NCBI GenBank assembly: GCA_006247105.1
Contig: CM016928.1
Span: forward strand, 930,001-994,000
DNA length: 64,000 nucleotides
Source: Giardia muris
Lineage: Eukaryota > Fornicata > Diplomonadida > Hexamitidae
Reading direction: 5' to 3'
Below the pieces are notes generated by a model. That model saw nothing but the letters and a program-made list of their open reading frames with translations. It was not told the DNA's origin and ran no database searches. The position numbers were made by a program, and so were the translations under genes. Positions 1 through 9,418 of this stretch are shown in pieces. Each line of letters opens with the position of its first letter. Position 1 is the stretch's first letter.

Positions 1-10
1 CTTTGTCAAC

Positions 11-3000
11 ATGAGAACGCGCCCCATTGAGGATTATATGACCCGACGTGATGAGGAGAGCGATACCATCGATAGCGACGTAGAACAGCGCGGGGAACTG
101 CCCACTGAGACATTTCTCATCACCACCCCGGATGACATCGACCGAATCGCTTTCCGTGCGGCCTCGGGGATACACTACCAGTCACAAGCTCATGGAAAAG
201 GCCAGACGGACGACCATCCCTTACCTTTCAGCTTACAGCTCCAAAACCAGATTCGAAGGACTCGTACCCGGGCTCCTGGACAGCAAGGTGGGCGAATGGG
301 GCGGAAGCATGACTCAGACACGTACTCGGGCGCTTTTGTTCGGAACCTTCTCATCCCACCTCAGGAGCTTGACGAAATACTCAATCAGAACTCGGAGATC
401 TGCTTTAACAAGCAGTACCCGATCGACTATAGGCGGGTCGACAACTTTTCCGCCCGGCTGGCATCGCTATCGACTGACGGAACCCACCTTGGCTTCTATA
501 GGTACGTTACCCAGCTGCGAGTCTTCCATGGGAATAGCGGCTTTCTTATCAGTACGCCTCCGCTTTATCTCTTCTTTGCCAGGCGCCTCATCACCTGCCC
601 ATCAGCCTTTGATCTTCCTCAGACCCAGACTTATCCCTTGGCGTCGCTCAGCTTTGCGAACGAGCGCTTCAAGGCGGTCGTCCAGCTCTTCATCATTGGC
701 GTCAAGTATAGGCTGCTTTACGTTCAGCAGGAGGATACACTAAACAATGCCGCGAGAATCCAAGCCCACTCGCTCCACGGTGTGCCACAGGACTCGCTCC
801 CCGACCAGGCAATAGCTGTCATCGACCAGCTTCCCATCTTTCGCTCCCCTTCTCCACACCTCTTCTTCTCATCCCAGTCTCTCGAACTGGAACACTTCCG
901 GAGCGGTATGCGTCGTCTGCTCGACGAGCTCCTACTGGACTTCACAGCCTCAAACTTGCGCACGCGTTGGCCCATGTTTCGTCAGGACGTGTCAGACCAG
1001 TTATATGGCCCTTCTACTGGCAACGAAACCCTTAGCGGACACTCTCGTGACACGATGGGAACGTCTGCCTCCGGCTTCCTTCGGATGGAACGAGCGCAAC
1101 AGAACGAGTCGCATTTATCAGAGGCAATGTTCATGGACTTCGAACTTGGATCTGTGCACCGTATCGATACCTCTTCAGAGGTTACTCTTGGCCGGCGGAC
1201 CAGTGACACTATGGCTCTCACAGACCAAAACAGTGCACTCAGCATTGGCATAGATCCCATCGACGAGCCGTTTGTTCCCCGCGACTATGCTTCCGAGCGA
1301 CGTCCGAACGCAATGAGCTGCATTCGGCCATTCTTTGGCTTCAGCTTTGATAGCTCACTCCAGAGAGAACTTCTTGCTCGCCGAAACAAGCGCACCGGAA
1401 AGGGTGCCTCGTCCAAGCTAGTACGAGAGGTTCAGACGACAAAGTCTCAGCGCCAGGTGAACAAGCAGAAGCGGATCCGCCGTGTCCTTGAAAACCATGA
1501 GCGCATATCCACTGGGAAGTCTGTTCAATCTTCCCGAGCCTCTGCATCATCCAGCCTCGCATGCACCGTCCAGCGCGACATCCGACGCTTCCGTCAATTC
1601 TCTCGTCAGATTAATCGACGAATCCGTACGTATCCTACTCTATTCCAAAGCCAGTGTGCTAGTGTTGACCCCTCGACTTCCTTTGATGAGCTCATCCGCC
1701 ATGGCGTTTCAGGCATTCGCAATTCATCCTGCTACTCAACATTGGCCACGCGGCAGCTTCCTCTGAGTGTTCTCAGCTCGCGTCTGGATACTAACGAGCA
1801 GCGAGATGACGACGGCGGGCTTCCTTTCCAGGAATCCTGCGGCCCTTGTGGGACCTCGAACCTAGAACCCACAGTTGCCATTAAAGATTCTGTGTGCGAT
1901 GATGGTATGTTAGAGATCTTGCGAAGCACCGACGACGAACACTCCAATGGAGCTGAGCTCTCTCGAAGCTCGTCACAGCAAAGCCGCGTCCGTCTTTCTT
2001 ATGGGATCCAGCTCGTCTCCTCAGACAGTATCGACCTCTGCAATGGGCTTCTGGACCCGAAGACATCATCGGTTTCGAGCGTGACAGCTGGCGACTCTTC
2101 CTTACTGGACTCCTATCGCATGCAATCCGAGGGTGTTACTGACGCGGTCGTTGCTGCATTTCAGGCGGGAGGCGTCTGGACTCCTACACGTATTGGAGAG
2201 GGGATACTGCATTCAGAGGCACCAGTTCTACCTGGGAAGACGGGGTCTGTCCCCACTGGCTCCCCCTTCACGATCAGCCTGGCGAAATCGGGGTTACGTG
2301 ATACCGAGGAGGACTCAAAAAGTAGTCCATCCTATGATGCTGGCTACTTCGCTCCAGGAGCCTTTTTGCCGCTTCCCCCGATGACCTTTCGTGCCGGCTC
2401 GCAGCCTTCCACGAAATTAGAGGGACCTATTCGCCAAGACGAATCGATGCCGAGCTCGTCCTCGGAGGGTTCCACGCTGGGACAGGATCCTACCGTCCAG
2501 CGCAGCTTTATGTACGCAACATTCGGCGCTGCGTTTACGCTGGAGGCGCAGCCCTCTTTTCAGTACTCAAACGACTCATTTGGCTATACGCTCCCGTCCA
2601 GGCGCTCAAGGGTCTACTCACGGATATACTCTGCCGTTCACTCGACGGACCCGTCGATAGAGGCCCTATCTCGCTCCCGCCTAGCGAAGACTCCGGACCC
2701 CGAGTCCACCAAGCGCGCCAAAACCTCCACGGACTCGGAGGGGCTCTATCGTACACGTGAGCGGCACAATGCATACCTATATGGCGGGTGGCGTGAACTC
2801 CTGCAGGAAGGCCATTACTCGCACGATCTTACCGACCAAGACCAATACATTGAGGAGGTCGATAGCGACTGCACGCCCTCCTCCTATATCTACATCCAGG
2901 ACGAGCTTGACGCTGCACCGCGAAGGGCGCAAGAGGATCGTGGTGATACTCTGAGGCAGGCCGAGGATAGCAAGGTCGAAAGCCTTTTCAAGCACCCCCT

Positions 3001-5419
3001 CTTTGCCAGTCTTGTAGATGAACGCTTAAAGGGGCAGGAGATCTATCTCACCCTACTTTCCCTGCTCATTGGGACTGCTAGGCGAATTGCTCGATATGCC
3101 CGACTATTCATCACTCGCCAACGCAGTCTTGCCTCCTTTTCTAACAAAGTCCTTCGGCGCGTGCCGGATACCCTCAGTGTCTTTAGGGGTAGTAATATTC
3201 TAAGAGAAAGAGGAAGTCAGAGCGACCTGCTTCTTTCTAGACAACTTCATCTACTAATTGGTGATCGTTCTTCACATTTTCTCTGGTTGGGCCTCAGTGT
3301 AATGGTCCTCCTCCTTATGTACGCGTTTTATTATGGGGTTTGTGCAGATGACGTATGCATCTTCGTTCTTGACCGCTCGTTTCTCCTATACCGGTCACTT
3401 ACCCTATCGGACCTCAAGGGGGCTGTCACTCGGATAAGGAACCGTGTGGCATCAAGTCCTTCCGACCTTACTGCTACCAAGACGGACTTGTGGAAGACAA
3501 TTGTGGTTACTTCCAAACTTCCCGTGGTGAGCCGTCAGACGTTTGAGTATGTCGAATTGCTTCGCTTGCGTTTCGATGCCACTCGATCTGTGATCTACTA
3601 CTTCCTATATTTGGTTTCTTGCGTGACTGTTCTTACGATCCTTGGTGGCCTGCATCACCTTATCCGGCCAATTCTGAAGGATGCGTGCCACCGTTATCAT
3701 TGGATCCCAAAAGATGCGTACCAATCCTGTCAGGACTTCGCACGCGTCCTCTTTCATGGGTGCAAGTCAGTTTTCAGCCTCTCCTACATGCTGGTCCGGG
3801 CGCGCTTCATGTCGCTCCTCTTGAGTCCTGATGTTTCCAAAAGGCCGCAATATACGGAGCTAATTGTGTGCGCACTATCCCTGGTCTTCTTGACGGTCTT
3901 CATCGAGATTTCTCCTCGGTACAACAATGGCCGAGCGATGTGGGGCAACGTCATCTTCATCGCGCTGAGTCACCGGTTCTCATCTGCCATTGAGTGCGTC
4001 CCATTGTCGTCTGTTATCTCCAGCATGCTTACTATCTTCTCTGAAGGACGCGTGATGGGGTTGAAGGCCTCGATCACGGATACTATGAACTCGGAGAGAT
4101 CTTTTCTTGACTGTCAAAAAGGAGTCTGGTTTCCAGGACTAGTGAAGAGTTCGATGGACTCCTATCGTTTCCCTCATACCCTGCACGTCTTTTCCTTCAT
4201 CCTGGCTTTCGTGACATTCATTTACTCCTTCTGGGCGCGGTATCGGAACCGGATCCTTCTTCGTCTTCTACGTCAGAATGTCAATTCATATGTGAGCGTC
4301 AACACAGCACTCCATGGAATCATATGCGACCGTCTCGGGCGAATGTACATGGAGCTTCTTACTAGCGCCTCAAGGCCGGTCCTCTCGCGCCTCATCAAAA
4401 TTGCTAATAAGACCAGTCCCCAGTTGGCCCCGGAATGGACTATGCAAGAGGATGGATCACAACCCACGTTTAGGCACATACGGCAAGCCTCCATCTTCCC
4501 CAGTCTTAATCCCACTAGCTTCCCGAATGGAGGTTCGTTCTCCTCTCATACTAATTTGGGTGATGTCTTCCTTTCTAATACAACTAGTGATCTCAGTACT
4601 CACACCATTCATTTCTCCGGGGTCGAGGCCAAATGGACTCACCTCTACACGTTCGAGACGCTACGCGAGGTGATGCAGCGGGACTACGACATCTCGATCT
4701 GCGACGAGGGCGCGGTGGCTCTTCCATTGGGTGCTCCTAGCGACATACTTTACTCTCGGATGGTCCCGACAATCCTCCAATCCATCTCACTCCAGCGCAA
4801 CCCCCACTTTCTAACTCCCTTGGTCCCTCTGCTCATGCTCCCAGATACCCCCATGGTGACCATCCACATATCTAACGTGTACGGAGCCATGCTTGACGAT
4901 GGCGCCGCCCGAGTCATCGCGCGAGTCGTGACCATCATGAAGATTATTGCACGTGTGTGTGCTCAGGAGCCCCGCACGCTTCTTGTCCGAAATGGCCTAT
5001 CTAGTCGGCTGCTATATATCAAGCCTCCGGAGCTCCCGGAAGACGCCCCCGCGAGGACCTTCGCCCTTTGCAAGATCGCCTACACGCTACGTCATGCATT
5101 CCAGAAGGAACTCGAAGCCTTCGCCCCTCTTTCTTCCAACTTCAAGGTCCTCCTCTACATCCATCTGGCGGCATCCATCAGCGTCACGATCGCTGGGGGG
5201 CGTCTCCCGAAGCTTGAAGGCCTCATCTCCTCAGCCTTGGAGACGCAGGTTGAAGGCATCGCTAAGGCCTGCCAACCCTTCGATATCGTCCTCCACGACG
5301 ACGTCTGCGAGCTGCTTCAGAGGGCCGCGAAGAGTGCCGCCGCCCGGGACGCGACCTTCCACCTGGAGATGGACACTCGCCACATCCACAAAAAACTACG
5401 CAAGATAATTATCGACTGA
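11..5419 (+). CDS. Large multi-pass membrane protein, unknown function
   Basis: An open frame of 1,802 codons begins at the ATG at 11. The few bases upstream are also open, so the true start could lie outside the window. Roughly the first 1,000 residues are polar, Ser/Arg-rich and look disordered. The last third has clear hydrophobic helices near residues 1091-1111, 1198-1220, 1284-1301 and 1393-1411, with a weaker hydrophobic stretch near 1011-1035. A soluble C-terminal domain of about 390 residues follows. I do not recognise a family; a polytopic membrane protein with a long cytoplasmic N-terminus is what the sequence supports. The next gene on the same strand starts 33 bp downstream. Confidence 0.85.
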   Translation: MRTRPIEDYMTRRDEESDTIDSDVEQRGELPTETFLITTPDDIDRIAFRAASGIHYQSQAHGKGQTDDHPLPFSLQLQNQIRRTRTRAPGQQGGRMGRKHDSDTYSGAFVRNLLIPPQELDEILNQNSEICFNKQYPIDYRRVDNFSARLASLSTDGTHLGFYRYVTQLRVFHGNSGFLISTPPLYLFFARRLITCPSAFDLPQTQTYPLASLSFANERFKAVVQLFIIGVKYRLLYVQQEDTLNNAARIQAHSLHGVPQDSLPDQAIAVIDQLPIFRSPSPHLFFSSQSLELEHFRSGMRRLLDELLLDFTASNLRTRWPMFRQDVSDQLYGPSTGNETLSGHSRDTMGTSASGFLRMERAQQNESHLSEAMFMDFELGSVHRIDTSSEVTLGRRTSDTMALTDQNSALSIGIDPIDEPFVPRDYASERRPNAMSCIRPFFGFSFDSSLQRELLARRNKRTGKGASSKLVREVQTTKSQRQVNKQKRIRRVLENHERISTGKSVQSSRASASSSLACTVQRDIRRFRQFSRQINRRIRTYPTLFQSQCASVDPSTSFDELIRHGVSGIRNSSCYSTLATRQLPLSVLSSRLDTNEQRDDDGGLPFQESCGPCGTSNLEPTVAIKDSVCDDGMLEILRSTDDEHSNGAELSRSSSQQSRVRLSYGIQLVSSDSIDLCNGLLDPKTSSVSSVTAGDSSLLDSYRMQSEGVTDAVVAAFQAGGVWTPTRIGEGILHSEAPVLPGKTGSVPTGSPFTISLAKSGLRDTEEDSKSSPSYDAGYFAPGAFLPLPPMTFRAGSQPSTKLEGPIRQDESMPSSSSEGSTLGQDPTVQRSFMYATFGAAFTLEAQPSFQYSNDSFGYTLPSRRSRVYSRIYSAVHSTDPSIEALSRSRLAKTPDPESTKRAKTSTDSEGLYRTRERHNAYLYGGWRELLQEGHYSHDLTDQDQYIEEVDSDCTPSSYIYIQDELDAAPRRAQEDRGDTLRQAEDSKVESLFKHPLFASLVDERLKGQEIYLTLLSLLIGTARRIARYARLFITRQRSLASFSNKVLRRVPDTLSVFRGSNILRERGSQSDLLLSRQLHLLIGDRSSHFLWLGLSVMVLLLMYAFYYGVCADDVCIFVLDRSFLLYRSLTLSDLKGAVTRIRNRVASSPSDLTATKTDLWKTIVVTSKLPVVSRQTFEYVELLRLRFDATRSVIYYFLYLVSCVTVLTILGGLHHLIRPILKDACHRYHWIPKDAYQSCQDFARVLFHGCKSVFSLSYMLVRARFMSLLLSPDVSKRPQYTELIVCALSLVFLTVFIEISPRYNNGRAMWGNVIFIALSHRFSSAIECVPLSSVISSMLTIFSEGRVMGLKASITDTMNSERSFLDCQKGVWFPGLVKSSMDSYRFPHTLHVFSFILAFVTFIYSFWARYRNRILLRLLRQNVNSYVSVNTALHGIICDRLGRMYMELLTSASRPVLSRLIKIANKTSPQLAPEWTMQEDGSQPTFRHIRQASIFPSLNPTSFPNGGSFSSHTNLGDVFLSNTTSDLSTHTIHFSGVEAKWTHLYTFETLREVMQRDYDISICDEGAVALPLGAPSDILYSRMVPTILQSISLQRNPHFLTPLVPLLMLPDTPMVTIHISNVYGAMLDDGAARVIARVVTIMKIIARVCAQEPRTLLVRNGLSSRLLYIKPPELPEDAPARTFALCKIAYTLRHAFQKELEAFAPLSSNFKVLLYIHLAASISVTIAGGRLPKLEGLISSALETQVEGIAKACQPFDIVLHDDVCELLQRAAKSAAARDATFHLEMDTRHIHKKLRKIIID

Positions 5420-5452
5420 ACTGAACTGCGCTTCAAAAAGTTGTGAGCGCAA

Positions 5453-6901
5453 ATGTCAAAGGTAAAGACCGTCGAGCAATGGTTCGAGGCGGCCATCGAG
5501 GGGAACCTCGCGGCCGTCAAGGGCGTCGCGAAGAAGTTCAAGGGTTCTCTGAACGAGGACGGGTATACGGCCCTCATGCTCGCGGTGATGAACTCGAGGC
5601 ACTCTCTCCTTCCTGTCCTGGCACCCTTGGAGGCGCACCTCAAGGACTCAGAGGGCATGACAGCCTTGCTCCACGCCGTCCAAGAGGAGGATGCAGAGGC
5701 CTGCACCGTCCTTGTCGGCCATGAAGCAAAAGATACCCTCGAAGATGGGCGTGATGCCTTAATGGTGGCCGCGGAGCTTGGGTCCTCCGCACTCATCCCC
5801 GCCCTCCTCCCTCACTTCAGCCTCGTGAAAGACAAGAATGACATGACGGCGGTCGATTACGCAGCGACCGCTGGCAACGAAGAATGTATTCGGATGCTCC
5901 TCGCCCACTATAACCCCAATCCCGAAATGTTGGAAATCGCGCTCGGGATCTCACAGAACGCTGGGAACGACGACGTCACAAATGCAATCGTCGAACACAT
6001 CACGACTTACGAGCCCCGTGAGGAGCCCCAGGATAACGCTGATGTGGTGTCCCAGAAGACGGGGAAGAGTGGTGCCAGCAAGAAGACTGCGAAGTCCAAG
6101 ACGAAGGAACCAAAACCTCCCAAGGAGCCGAAGGCGAAGAAGGGGAAGGGAGATGCACCTGTGCAACTCGAGGAGGACAGGGATCCGGACTATCCGCGCA
6201 TCGATACGCCTGCTGAGCGCCCCAGCGATTACGAGGACATCCTGGTCGATGACGAGGCTCGCCCCGTCCTCTACGCGAAAAGTAGGGCCGCTACTGGCGT
6301 TACAGATACTCCAGTCGAATATGTCGTCCGCACTCCAACGCCCGTATTTACGGATTATGATATAGATCTTGTCGAGGGCAATCCTGGAGTCGCGGCTCAT
6401 GCCGTCACGGCACAGCCTTCGACGACAGGACAGCGTGCGACAGCGCCCGCGAAGCCGAAGCCTGCAGCCCCGACTACAAATCTGAAACTAGACGACCTCG
6501 AGCCGAGAGAAACGATGGCCTCACTTCGCGCTCGCATTGCCGAACTCGAGGCCGAGAACGAGCGACTTCAAAGAGAGAATGACTATCTTCGCGCCAATGT
6601 GAAGGGTTCTGGCGCCGGAACCGGTCCAATGCCATCCGGCATCGAGTATCCATCGTCACCCTCCAAGAAGATCACGAAGGCGGACTTCGAGGCCCTCTTT
6701 AAGAGGCTTGACAAGACGAATAACGACCTGCGCAGCACAATCAAGCAGTCGGAGGTCACCCAGGAAAGTCTCCGTAGGAGCAGGGCCAATTCCGCAACGA
6801 TCGCTAGTAACCGGCCCTCGGGGATGCGTAGCCCTGGACTCCCGGCCCTCAGCGAAGACGGAGATGTCTCTGACAGCAGGGGCAGACAGCTCCACTATTA
6901 A
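5453..6901 (+). CDS. Ankyrin-repeat protein, protein 21.1 type
   Basis: 482 residues. The N-terminal ~165 residues contain four or five ankyrin repeats with the Giardia-style core (DGYTALMLAV, EGMTALLHAV, DGRDALMVAA). A Lys/Pro-rich linker follows at about 200-240. A leucine-heptad coiled coil lies near 354-383 and a second helix near 405-443. Ankyrin plus coiled coil without a kinase domain is the layout of the Giardia protein 21.1 family, presumed scaffolds, some of them cytoskeletal. The start follows an A-rich patch (cttcaaaaag, then gcaa). The gene converges with its downstream neighbour with only 9 bp between the stops. Confidence 0.9.
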   Translation: MSKVKTVEQWFEAAIEGNLAAVKGVAKKFKGSLNEDGYTALMLAVMNSRHSLLPVLAPLEAHLKDSEGMTALLHAVQEEDAEACTVLVGHEAKDTLEDGRDALMVAAELGSSALIPALLPHFSLVKDKNDMTAVDYAATAGNEECIRMLLAHYNPNPEMLEIALGISQNAGNDDVTNAIVEHITTYEPREEPQDNADVVSQKTGKSGASKKTAKSKTKEPKPPKEPKAKKGKGDAPVQLEEDRDPDYPRIDTPAERPSDYEDILVDDEARPVLYAKSRAATGVTDTPVEYVVRTPTPVFTDYDIDLVEGNPGVAAHAVTAQPSTTGQRATAPAKPKPAAPTTNLKLDDLEPRETMASLRARIAELEAENERLQRENDYLRANVKGSGAGTGPMPSGIEYPSSPSKKITKADFEALFKRLDKTNNDLRSTIKQSEVTQESLRRSRANSATIASNRPSGMRSPGLPALSEDGDVSDSRGRQLHY

Positions 6902-6910
6902 ACTCTGAGT

Positions 6911-9415
6911 TTACATCCAGCCTTTGAGTTTTATATGGTCTCGAGTCGCTCCACGATGTTTTTCGGCTTCATCGATGAGCATCTGTAGGAATTGACGTCT
7001 TCCGAGATATCCCATCGTTGCAGATCGTTGTCGCCGCTGAGAGGGCTGCTTTTGGCGTACCTCTTCAAGGGGGACATTTCGTTGAAGAGAAATAGTAGAG
7101 GGACTAAGTTCCATGAGTGAAAGGGCTTGTACCGGCGAAGACACCTTCAGGGGGTCACGCCGTTGACCTACACGGCTCCAACCTGTTGACCGTGCTATTG
7201 GCCGTTGAGTTCCAGGAGTCAATGGTCGCGGAAGCCTTTGAATCTGTACCTGGCTTTTGGGGGTCGGTTGGACTTCAGTAGAATCGGTCATTTGTGTCGC
7301 AGTACGTTGAAACCGGAGGATGGGAAGAGCTACATGCGTGATTGAAGGGTGATCGGAGTTAGAACCCTTCGATACTTCTGATACATTCGGAGCATCGAGA
7401 TGTGTCAGATGCAGTGATCCATCAAGAGCCACGGCCGGTGGCATGCTCTGTGATGGGCTTTTGCACCCCACTTCGATCGTGATGTCAATCGGAAAGGCTT
7501 CTTCCAAGGGGTCGTCATGTATCTGTCGCGGAGGTGGTTCCAGGCTTACAGACGGAGTACTCTCATGACTACTTGCCTCCGGTACGACAACAGGGGGAAG
7601 AGGCCGTTGGACCGAGGTAGGAAGCGCGGGAAGTGCAAAGTCCACGGCATTCGGAGCTGGTCCTATCGTTGTGATCCGAACCTGTTGAATAGCTTCTTCT
7701 TTGCTTTGAGGAAGAGGATTTGATGCCAGAACTTGCGAGATAGGACAAGATTCTTGTGGAAGCTGAGAACGACCCTCCTGCCTCGATGAGCTAGTAGACC
7801 TGACCTCAAGGAGTTGGAATTGTAGAGGCTGTGTAGAGGAAGCATCTTGAACGAACGTGGACAGATTCTCCAAGTATTCGCGGAAGTTCTGGTGAGGAGA
7901 GTCGATCCCATAGTGTGCCTTGAGGCGTTCCAAGAAGGAGAACGAAGAAAGGCTATCGACATAATCTCCATCTGTGGAAGTATCCGACTCACTATTTGGA
8001 GGATGCACATTGTCATCGGGGGCATCAGGATCGACGGGAGCCTCTTGTTGTTCTGATTTCTCCCCTCCTTGTTCTTTAGGCTCATCGTCTTCGCTATGTT
8101 CAACTATATCTCTTATCTCTAGTTCGTCCTCGCAACAGGGAATATGTGCTGGCAGATCCTCTTTCCTTTCCGAAGTAGAGTTTCCACCCTTCAAACGTTT
8201 CTTATTAGACAAGGCACGCGTTCGCAAAGAAGCACGACTCCCCTTGCGAGGTCTGTCCGAGCTCCTTTTCAATTCGGCATTAGCCTGCACGGTGATGGCC
8301 CCCACTAGGTCTGTGGTCGGTAAGGCATGAATCCCTCGTAGATTTTGGATCGTAGATGGCCGGTCCTCACCTCCACCGGACGTGGCAACCGTGGATCGCC
8401 GACGAACCCCAATGTTACGAGTTGCCACCCGGGAGTTAGTGGGGCATAGATACTGTGTCTGAGTCCCCACATCTTCTGATTGATACTGATAGTCGTTGGA
8501 GCTGACCGCGGAGAATGTAAGATATTCTCCTCCAAGAGTCTCTAGTATGGACTCTCGCCGCGACCGTTCCTCCCGTCCTCGAGATCGCGGAGTTTCGATC
8601 GAGGAAGTCCCCACAGACTCATTCCGAAGCACTCGTGGGGTAGTCGTGTACAACAGGTCCACCCCACAGTCTCGAATCGTTTCTGCTTGAACAATTACGT
8701 ACGACATGACATGAATCGGCGCACCATCTAGTGGCTGCGTCCGGGTCGTCTGAGGAGCCTCTGACTTTGTATTCAGACGCGCATCGATCTCATCAAGCGA
8801 GCATTCGGTGAAGAACGTCATCCCGCCTATTGTCGAAGAGGAGCGAAGGTTATCCGGCGTCTCGAAAAAGGATGGGCCTTGGCGACTCTCAGCTCGTCGA
8901 CTCTGATCCGAGTCGAAATCTGGACCAAAGCTGCATCCAGAAAGCCGGAACTCGGGTGGGAGTGTAGGTGGGCTTGCTCCTGACGAGCGCCGGCTTGTAT
9001 CATGACCAGTGAAAAGGTTATTCCCTGGAAAGCATTGGCTACCGTATGGAGCCGGAGACGCATACTCGCGTAGAACCGCGGTGCTACGGGAGATACGAGA
9101 ACGCGAATGCTCGCGCACACACGGAAATGACCCCTTATTCGAGGCAGGAGAATCCTGAGTCTTTGGATCCGATGGCCTCCATCCCTGCCGTCTAGAATTG
9201 CCCCGAGACCCAACAGACTCACGTTCGTGCCGTAGCTCCATCAACTCAGCCTCCACAAGCCTCAAGTCCGGGGTACCCATGAGCCGGTCGTATGCCCGCA
9301 GCCCCGTTGCCTGGCCAATCGCCTGGCTTCTGGTGAGGGGGCGCGGCCCGGCACACCTAATCGTCACGACCTCCCGCCCCGAGCGGAACTCTGCCTCTGC
9401 AGAGTAGCTTGGCAT
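6911..9415 (-). CDS. Ser/Arg-rich hypothetical protein
   Basis: 834 residues from an ATG at 9415, preceded on its strand by the A/T-rich patch aattaaccg. It is low in complexity, rich in Ser, Arg, Pro and Thr, with an acidic patch near the middle (EDELEIRDIVEHSEDDEP) and no membrane segment. The ends look more ordered than the centre: a helical N-terminal segment around ELMELRHERES and a C-terminal helix (FLQMLIDEAEKH). I do not recognise it. Its start lies 3 bp downstream of the stop of the preceding gene on the same strand. Confidence 0.75.
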   Translation of the reverse strand: MPSYSAEAEFRSGREVVTIRCAGPRPLTRSQAIGQATGLRAYDRLMGTPDLRLVEAELMELRHERESVGSRGNSRRQGWRPSDPKTQDSPASNKGSFPCVREHSRSRISRSTAVLREYASPAPYGSQCFPGNNLFTGHDTSRRSSGASPPTLPPEFRLSGCSFGPDFDSDQSRRAESRQGPSFFETPDNLRSSSTIGGMTFFTECSLDEIDARLNTKSEAPQTTRTQPLDGAPIHVMSYVIVQAETIRDCGVDLLYTTTPRVLRNESVGTSSIETPRSRGREERSRRESILETLGGEYLTFSAVSSNDYQYQSEDVGTQTQYLCPTNSRVATRNIGVRRRSTVATSGGGEDRPSTIQNLRGIHALPTTDLVGAITVQANAELKRSSDRPRKGSRASLRTRALSNKKRLKGGNSTSERKEDLPAHIPCCEDELEIRDIVEHSEDDEPKEQGGEKSEQQEAPVDPDAPDDNVHPPNSESDTSTDGDYVDSLSSFSFLERLKAHYGIDSPHQNFREYLENLSTFVQDASSTQPLQFQLLEVRSTSSSRQEGRSQLPQESCPISQVLASNPLPQSKEEAIQQVRITTIGPAPNAVDFALPALPTSVQRPLPPVVVPEASSHESTPSVSLEPPPRQIHDDPLEEAFPIDITIEVGCKSPSQSMPPAVALDGSLHLTHLDAPNVSEVSKGSNSDHPSITHVALPILRFQRTATQMTDSTEVQPTPKSQVQIQRLPRPLTPGTQRPIARSTGWSRVGQRRDPLKVSSPVQALSLMELSPSTISLQRNVPLEEVRQKQPSQRRQRSATMGYLGRRQFLQMLIDEAEKHRGATRDHIKLKGWM

Positions 9416-9418
9416 CGG